Shown here: piece by piece, positions 47,101-51,954 of the stretch | Position numbering within the stretch: position 1 is the first letter of the stretch | Layout of the letters: every line of letters starts with the position of its first letter | Assembly (NCBI GenBank): GCA_015272195.1 | Contig: JACYMC010000090.1 | Location: forward strand, 1 to 51,954 | Origin: Candidatus Sericytochromatia bacterium | GTDB taxonomy: Bacteria; Cyanobacteriota; Sericytochromatia; UBA7694 | Direction: 5' to 3' | Length of the DNA stretch: 51,954 bases | The notes under the pieces: generated by a model | The model's input: only the letters and a program-made list of their open reading frames with translations | What the model was told of the DNA's origin: nothing | The model's database searches: none | Position numbers and translations under genes: made by a program

Positions 47101-47607
47101 GCCCTTGAGCGCCCCGTTATAGGCAAAAGGGGAGACCAGTACCGCGCTGGACTCGCTGAAAAAGCTGCCGATCAGGGCCTCTGTGCGGGGATCGTGGCGG
47201 GCCTGCTGAATGGCCAGCACCCGGTTTTTGCGCAGGGCTTTAAAAAAATCTGGATAATCTACGGCCTGCAGCTGCCGGCCCTCGGAGTAACATCTCTCAG
47301 CGCTGTGATAACAGCAGATTTCTTCCAGCTGCTGGTGCTCAGTATCCAGAAACCAGACACTGGCCTGACAGAGCTGCAGGGTCTGTGAGAGACTGCGGGT
47401 GATTTTTTGCAGAACCTTCTGCATATCGCCGGCCATGATGTTTTCGCTGCTGCTGAGGGCCTTGAGCACCTTTTTATGCTGGCGCAGGGCGTAGGCCTGC
47501 TCCAGCTGCCGGTTGATCTGGTTTTCGAGGACGGTACTCTGTTTTTGCAGGCTTTCTTCCAGCTCTCTGACGCGGGCCTCCAGGGAAGCGATTTTGGTGC
47601 TGTCCAT
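44143..47607 (-). CDS. Hybrid sensor histidine kinase (GAF-GAF-PAS-PAS-HisKA-HATPase-REC plus C-terminal helical region)
   Basis: 1154 aa. Two GAF-like regions, PAS/PAC regions ([32 protein letters not shown]), [78 protein letters not shown]. Confidence 0.93.
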   Translation of the reverse strand: [1154 protein letters not shown]

Positions 47608-47782
47608 TTCAGGATGCTGTACTCAGGTGTTGGAGCTGCTGGTGACTATTGCTGTGCCAGATGCCCTTGCCTTTGGCTGGATAAACCTTGTTGTTGTGCG
47701 CAATTAGAGCGATCCTACGGGCAGGCGCCAAGATAATCCCGCTTAAAAACAGGGGCTGATGGGAGCGTTTCAGGAGCACGGC

Positions 47783-50071
47783 TTAAAAGGGAATGCCAAA
47801 GCCAATATGAAACGCACCACCTTTGTCGCCCTCTTGTTTGCCCACCAGCTTGTGGCCATAGCCAGCGTGCAGCACGCCAAAATTGCCCAGCTTGACGTTG
47901 ACGCCCACGCCTGCGCCGACTTTTGGCGAAAATTGTGTGCCGTCAAAGAAGTCACCGGCCGTGACGCGGGCAGTGGCGCTGACGGGGCCCCAGATTTCGG
48001 CGTTGACGCCCGCGGTGCCAATGGCGTAACTGGAGCCCACCAGGCTGCCGTCAGACTCCCAGCCCAGCAAGGTGCGGCCGCTGCCGGAGTTATTGAATTT
48101 TTCGTAGAGTGGCGTGTTGCCAATGCTGGTGCCGGCCTGGGCGCCAGCGTGCAGGGTAAAGCGCTCCGAGCTGCCCAGCGGGCGGTAATAGTCAAAGCGG
48201 CTGTCCAGCTTGCCGATCGCTTCGCCGCTGATCCAGACCGGCTCGGCTGAGGTCTGCCACTTCATGCCTTCTTTGGGCAGGCTGGGGTTGTCGAGGGTGT
48301 TGTAAGTCAGGGTTGGCTTCAGACCCAGACGAAAATCGGTGCCGCTGCCTGAAACCGAGTACTGGGGGTCAATGCCCACCCGCTGGCCGTCGAGGGTCAG
48401 GTCCATGCGCCAAGGCGAGTCGTAGATATCGCCGAGGGGACGACCCACGGTGACTTTGGCCCCCGTGCGGGTTTCGTCAGAGTAAGGCCCCTGCCACTGG
48501 CGGTGGTAAACACCAGCCCCCAGAGAGGTACGGTTGTCAAAGGCCCAGGGGTCGTAATAGTTTAATCCGCCGCCCCAGACTTTGGTGCCCAGGGTGACAT
48601 CTGCGCTGACGCGGCGGTTCATACCGGCCATATTGCCCAGGTTCATGCTGGCGGTGCCAAAGGGGCCGTTGCTTAGGCTGTAGCCTGCCCCTACGTTAAA
48701 GCTGGAGGCTTTGTCTTCGGCGGCATGCACCCGCACGCGCACCTTGTCGGGATCTTCCGGGTCCGGCTCCACGCTGTGCTGCACGTTGGCAAAGAGCCCC
48801 GTGCCCGAGACGCGCTTGAGGTCATCGTCGAGGGTTTTGAGGTTGACCGGCTGATCGGCCTTCAGGCGCATTTCGCGCTGCAGCACTTCACTTTTGGTTT
48901 TATCATTGCCGCTGAAAGCGATATCGCTGAGTTTGGCTTCGCGTACATTGATGGTCAGCTGGCCGTCTTTGAGGTCTGCCGAGACCCCTTCAGGCGGCAT
49001 CAGCAGGTAGCCGTCGTCGGCGTATTTCTGTTGCAGGGCCTGCATGCCGCTCTGGATGTTTTCCATGGTCAGGGGTTTGGGAAAGAGGGCCTGCGCCACT
49101 TCGGGGCTATAGACCGTCATACCTTTAAAATCGAGCTGCTGCGGCATCTCGGTGCTGCGCAGATCGACGCTCAGCACGCCTTCGCCGGCCTCATTCTGGC
49201 CGTAGGTAAAGGTCAGCTGGGGCACAATCTGGCCGCGCTCAGCGTAATGGGCCTTGAGTTTTTCCATGCCCTGATCCACAGAGGCCGGGTTATAGGGCGG
49301 CTGAAAAAAGCCTTTGAGGGTTTCGGCCTCGCTGGCCGGCACGCCTGAAACCTGCAGCTGGCTGGGCAGGGTGCTGACGTCGAGGTAGATGTCGAGGCTG
49401 TCGCCATTGATATGGGGCTGCACCTGTCGAACCACCACCTGGCTGTCCTGATCCATCTTGCTTTGGAGGGCTTTGAGTCCCTTATCAATGTTTTCGCGGG
49501 TCAGGGGCTTGGGGAAGAGATCCTGCATGGCCTGCATGCGCTGGGGGTCAAGCCCGTGAATCTGTACTTTTTCGGGCACGGGCTGGACGTTCAGGGTGAG
49601 CTGAATGCCTTTGTCGGTGGCGCTGGGGCTGAAATCAACGGATAAAAAGCGATTGCTTTTAAAGAGCCGGTCGGCTTCTTTTTGCAGATCGTGTAAATTG
49701 GCAGCCCGCCCGCTTTTGAGCTTGAGGTTGTCTTCGAGCCAGCGCTGGTGCGGACCGGCCCCCTGGATTTCAATGCCGGTCACCTTGTGGGCGTCGGGCT
49801 CATTGTCGATCAGAATGGGGATCGCTGGAATGGCGTCAACGCGGACTTTGGCGTCCTGGGCTTTGCGAATGCCGATGTTTTCGACCACAAATTTGTCTTC
49901 GGTGACAAAGAGCTGGCCTTCATGCTCAAAATAGAGTTCGTCGCGGAAGTTTTTGCTGATCAGGCTCTGGTTTTTTTCGACATAGGACTTGGGCGTCTCG
50001 CCTTCAGGCACGGGAATCTGGCGAATCGAGCGCGGGTCCACAGTACGTCCGTTGATATTGACGTTTCCCAT
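47783..50071 (-). CDS. Omp85/BamA-like outer membrane protein with POTRA repeats and an unusual N-terminal module
   Basis: 762 aa. Repeated POTRA-like units (LFPKPLTRENIDKGLKALQSKM; FFQPPYNPASVDQGMEKLKAHYAERGQI; LFPKPLTMENIQSGMQALQQKYADDGY) and C-terminal barrel (FNVGAGYSLSNGPFGTASMNLGN...GAGVGVNVKLGNFGVLHAGYGHKL..HIGFGIPF). Confidence 0.88.
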   Translation of the reverse strand: MGNVNINGRTVDPRSIRQIPVPEGETPKSYVEKNQSLISKNFRDELYFEHEGQLFVTEDKFVVENIGIRKAQDAKVRVDAIPAIPILIDNEPDAHKVTGIEIQGAGPHQRWLEDNLKLKSGRAANLHDLQKEADRLFKSNRFLSVDFSPSATDKGIQLTLNVQPVPEKVQIHGLDPQRMQAMQDLFPKPLTRENIDKGLKALQSKMDQDSQVVVRQVQPHINGDSLDIYLDVSTLPSQLQVSGVPASEAETLKGFFQPPYNPASVDQGMEKLKAHYAERGQIVPQLTFTYGQNEAGEGVLSVDLRSTEMPQQLDFKGMTVYSPEVAQALFPKPLTMENIQSGMQALQQKYADDGYLLMPPEGVSADLKDGQLTINVREAKLSDIAFSGNDKTKSEVLQREMRLKADQPVNLKTLDDDLKRVSGTGLFANVQHSVEPDPEDPDKVRVRVHAAEDKASSFNVGAGYSLSNGPFGTASMNLGNMAGMNRRVSADVTLGTKVWGGGLNYYDPWAFDNRTSLGAGVYHRQWQGPYSDETRTGAKVTVGRPLGDIYDSPWRMDLTLDGQRVGIDPQYSVSGSGTDFRLGLKPTLTYNTLDNPSLPKEGMKWQTSAEPVWISGEAIGKLDSRFDYYRPLGSSERFTLHAGAQAGTSIGNTPLYEKFNNSGSGRTLLGWESDGSLVGSSYAIGTAGVNAEIWGPVSATARVTAGDFFDGTQFSPKVGAGVGVNVKLGNFGVLHAGYGHKLVGKQEGDKGGAFHIGFGIPF

Positions 50072-50175
50072 AAACAGGTATCCTTATTTATATTGCAGGC
50101 TGTCTCTATTATATCGCCTGAAGCCCCAAAACTTTCGCCGGCCGCTGCAAGCGTGAATTCCTGCGGTTGTGGGAC

Positions 50176-51417
50176 TTATTTCAGGCGGGGATCCAGCGCG
50201 TCGCGCACCCCGTCGCCGAAGAGGTTAAAGGCAAAGACGGTGATGGCAATTGCCAGACCGGGAATCAGAGGGATCCAGGGGGCATCGCGGAAGTAGCCCA
50301 GGCTGTCGTTGATCATGCTGCCCCAGCTGGCAGTGGGCACTTTGACCCCAAAGCCCAGAAAGCTGAGAGAGGCTTCGGTCATGATCGCACTGGCAATGCC
50401 CATGGTGGCGACCACAATGATCGGCGCGGCCACGTTGGGCAGGATGTGGCGGAACATAATAAAGCCGTCCTGAGCGCCCAGGGAGCGTGAGGCTTCAACA
50501 AACTCCTGTTCGCGCACGCTCAGCACCTGTGAGCGTACCAGGCGGGCGTACTGGGTCCAGCTGACCACTGAAATGGCCACGCAGATAAATATCACCTCCG
50601 GCGTCAGGCCGATCTTCTGGGTCATCTGAAAGAAGGCCACCTCGGCCGGGTTGACCACGGCCACAATCGCCATCACCAGCAGCAGATCCGGAAAGGCCAT
50701 CATAATATCTGTCAGGCGCATAATGGCGGCATCGATCCAGCCGCCAAAATAACCCGAAACCAGCCCCAGCACGGTGCCAATCAGCACGGCCATGCCAATG
50801 GCAATCATGCCCACCTGCAGCGAGACCTGCGCGCCATAAATCAGGCGGCTGAGCACATCGCGCCCGCTGGCATCTGTACCCAGTGGGAAGTAATGCTGGT
50901 TTTCGAGCTGGGCGGCGCTAATAGGGATGCTCAGCAGGGCAAGGTCTTCACCGGTCGGGCTGAGGCTCAGGCCGCTGCCGGCGGCACTCATCTCCGGTCG
51001 GCGCGGATTGACCGGAACGGTGACGCTCTGCTCACCGGCTTCAAAGCCGATATTCTGGCGGGTGCTGAATTCATACTGGCCGTCAGGGCTGGTGTAGGTA
51101 ATGGTCGACGGCACGCTGTAGGCCCGCTCCGCCGGCTGGGCCAGGGTCAGGGTCAGCTGCTTGCCGTGGCTGCGCATGGGCAGGGGCATCCCGTAAGAGG
51201 AGGTGCCACCAGGGTACTGGGTATTGGGATCATGGGGGCTGATCCAGGGGGCCAGCAGCGCCAGACCCACCAGCAGCACAATCACAATGCCGCCGACCAC
51301 GGCCACTTTGTCTTTGAGCAGGCGGCGTCCGGCTTCGTGCCAGAGACTGTTGCCGCCACCGCGGACTTCGGGCATGCGTTGCAGCTCACCCGTGGCCATG
51401 CCAAGATTTGAACTCAT
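50176..51417 (-). CDS. OppC/DppC-type ABC transporter permease with an enlarged extracytoplasmic insertion
   Basis: 413 aa. VVGGIVIVLLVGLALLAPWISPHDP, FPLGTDASGRDVLSRLIYGAQVSLQVG, EASRSLGAQDGFIMFRHILPNVAAPIIV, GDGVRDALDPRLK. Confidence 0.93.
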   Translation of the reverse strand: MSSNLGMATGELQRMPEVRGGGNSLWHEAGRRLLKDKVAVVGGIVIVLLVGLALLAPWISPHDPNTQYPGGTSSYGMPLPMRSHGKQLTLTLAQPAERAYSVPSTITYTSPDGQYEFSTRQNIGFEAGEQSVTVPVNPRRPEMSAAGSGLSLSPTGEDLALLSIPISAAQLENQHYFPLGTDASGRDVLSRLIYGAQVSLQVGMIAIGMAVLIGTVLGLVSGYFGGWIDAAIMRLTDIMMAFPDLLLVMAIVAVVNPAEVAFFQMTQKIGLTPEVIFICVAISVVSWTQYARLVRSQVLSVREQEFVEASRSLGAQDGFIMFRHILPNVAAPIIVVATMGIASAIMTEASLSFLGFGVKVPTASWGSMINDSLGYFRDAPWIPLIPGLAIAITVFAFNLFGDGVRDALDPRLK

Positions 51418-51493
51418 GAAAGGTACTCCTGAATCAAGCGCTGCTTCAGTCTACCCCAGAATCCATGCGGAACCAAGGGGGCATGCTTTTGGC

Positions 51494-51640
51494 GTGTCAC
51501 TGGTGATTGACGTCAGACGAAAGTCTGCTGACACAGGCTCGCGGCGGAGCAGAGCGCGGGCTTGTGCAAACAAGCCTGCCCGACTGGGATGTTGTGGAGT
51601 CTTAAGCAGCTTGCCTGACAGGGCATACGCAGGGCAGCAC
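51494..51640 (+). ncRNA. Candidate structured RNA region with multiple consecutive hairpins, two with GNRA tetraloops
   Basis: CAGAC-GAAA-GTCTG (51514-51527) inside GTGTCA(51494-51499)/TGACAC(51529-51534); GCTC-GCGGCG-GAGC (51537-51550); GGCTTGT-GCAA-ACAAGCC (51559-51576). No convincing ORF. Confidence 0.35.
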
Positions 51641-51703
51641 ATATCAGTAATAACTCAATGTTCATAGCTTTTGCCTGACATGATCGCTGAAAGCAAAGAA
51701 AGA

Positions 51704-51770
51704 AGACCTTTTTAGAATGGTGTATATTTTGAATAACCACAAACAAAATAAAAACCATACAAAAAGGTCT
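51704..51770. repeat. Imperfect inverted repeat upstream of the transposase-like ORF
   Basis: AGACCTTTTTagaATGGT (51704-51721) and ACCATacAAAAAGGTCT (51754-51770), separated by an A/T-rich spacer. Confidence 0.6.
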
Positions 51771-51784
51771 GAAGCCAAGCTACC

Positions 51785-51954
51785 ATGTACTCCTTTTCTT
51801 GTATACCCCCTGAAATCAGAAAAAGCCTGGAAGGCTTACGTCATCAATTCCGGGCAAAGCATTTGCTCACGCTGTCCTGGCTGGTTTTTTTGCACATCAT
51901 TTGTTTTGAAACCGCCAACCTTAAAACACTCCATAAACATGCTTCAAACATTGA
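51785..51954 (+). CDS. Transposase-like ORF, truncated by the window edge
   Basis: Starts MYSFSCIPPEIRKSLEGLRHQFRAKHLLTLSWLVFLHIICFETANLKTLHKHASNI and runs off the end. The N-terminus has the general look of DDE (IS4/IS701-like) transposases; only ~56 aa visible. Confidence 0.35.
   Translation, partial: MYSFSCIPPEIRKSLEGLRHQFRAKHLLTLSWLVFLHIICFETANLKTLHKHASNI

Noticed and set aside
51513-51758. 81-aa minus-strand ORF over the intergenic hairpin region
   Set aside because: No recognisable domain. Its sequence overlaps stable hairpins and A/T-rich spacer and is more likely non-coding.
1-51954. CRISPR arrays, tRNA, rRNA or prophage structural genes
   Set aside because: I saw no regularly spaced repeats, tRNA-like cloverleaf sequence, conserved rRNA segments or phage structural proteins by eye. 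A tRNAscan/minced run would be needed to be certain.

Overview
The window looks like bacterial chromosomal DNA, dense in genes and with few gaps. Protein reading suggests a relative of Cyanobacteria/Melainabacteria/Sericytochromatia: there is a Ycf23/DUF561 homologue, a Ycf48-like propeller lipoprotein and cyanobacterial-style hybrid kinases. The taxon is inference only. Contents from left to right: a probable IS200/IS605-type (tnpB) right end at the extreme left edge; two tandem CNNM/CorC-HlyC proteins; a glycine-zipper protein; an FMN-dependent glutamate-synthase-like protein; a SAM methyltransferase; a compact three-gene run (divergent RelA/SpoT-like nucleotidyltransferase, pyroglutamyl-peptidase-like protein, SDR); a Ycf48/BNR-like lipoprotein; a dienelactone hydrolase; Ycf23; a histidine phosphatase; a UvrD-like helicase; a ~20 kb surface-glycan/nonulosonate (pseudaminic-acid-type) cluster at ~17.1-37.0 kb; an aminotransferase; a partial dcw cluster (rsmH-ftsL-like-ftsI); two hybrid sensor kinases; an Omp85/BamA-like protein; an orphan OppC-type permease; and a transposase-like ORF cut by the right edge. 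Main items for follow-up: (1) the RelA/SpoT-like protein and its operon; (2) the nonulosonate cluster, which has a GNAT+ATP-grasp fusion, a B12-radical SAM enzyme, three methyltransferases and no recognisable PseG or NeuA-type PseF; (3) an apparently uncharacterised N-terminal module shared by an Omp85 protein and a glycine-zipper protein; (4) a GNRA-tetraloop-rich intergenic region at ~51.5 kb that may be a structured RNA. No tRNA, rRNA or CRISPR array was seen. All calls are by eye, without database searches.
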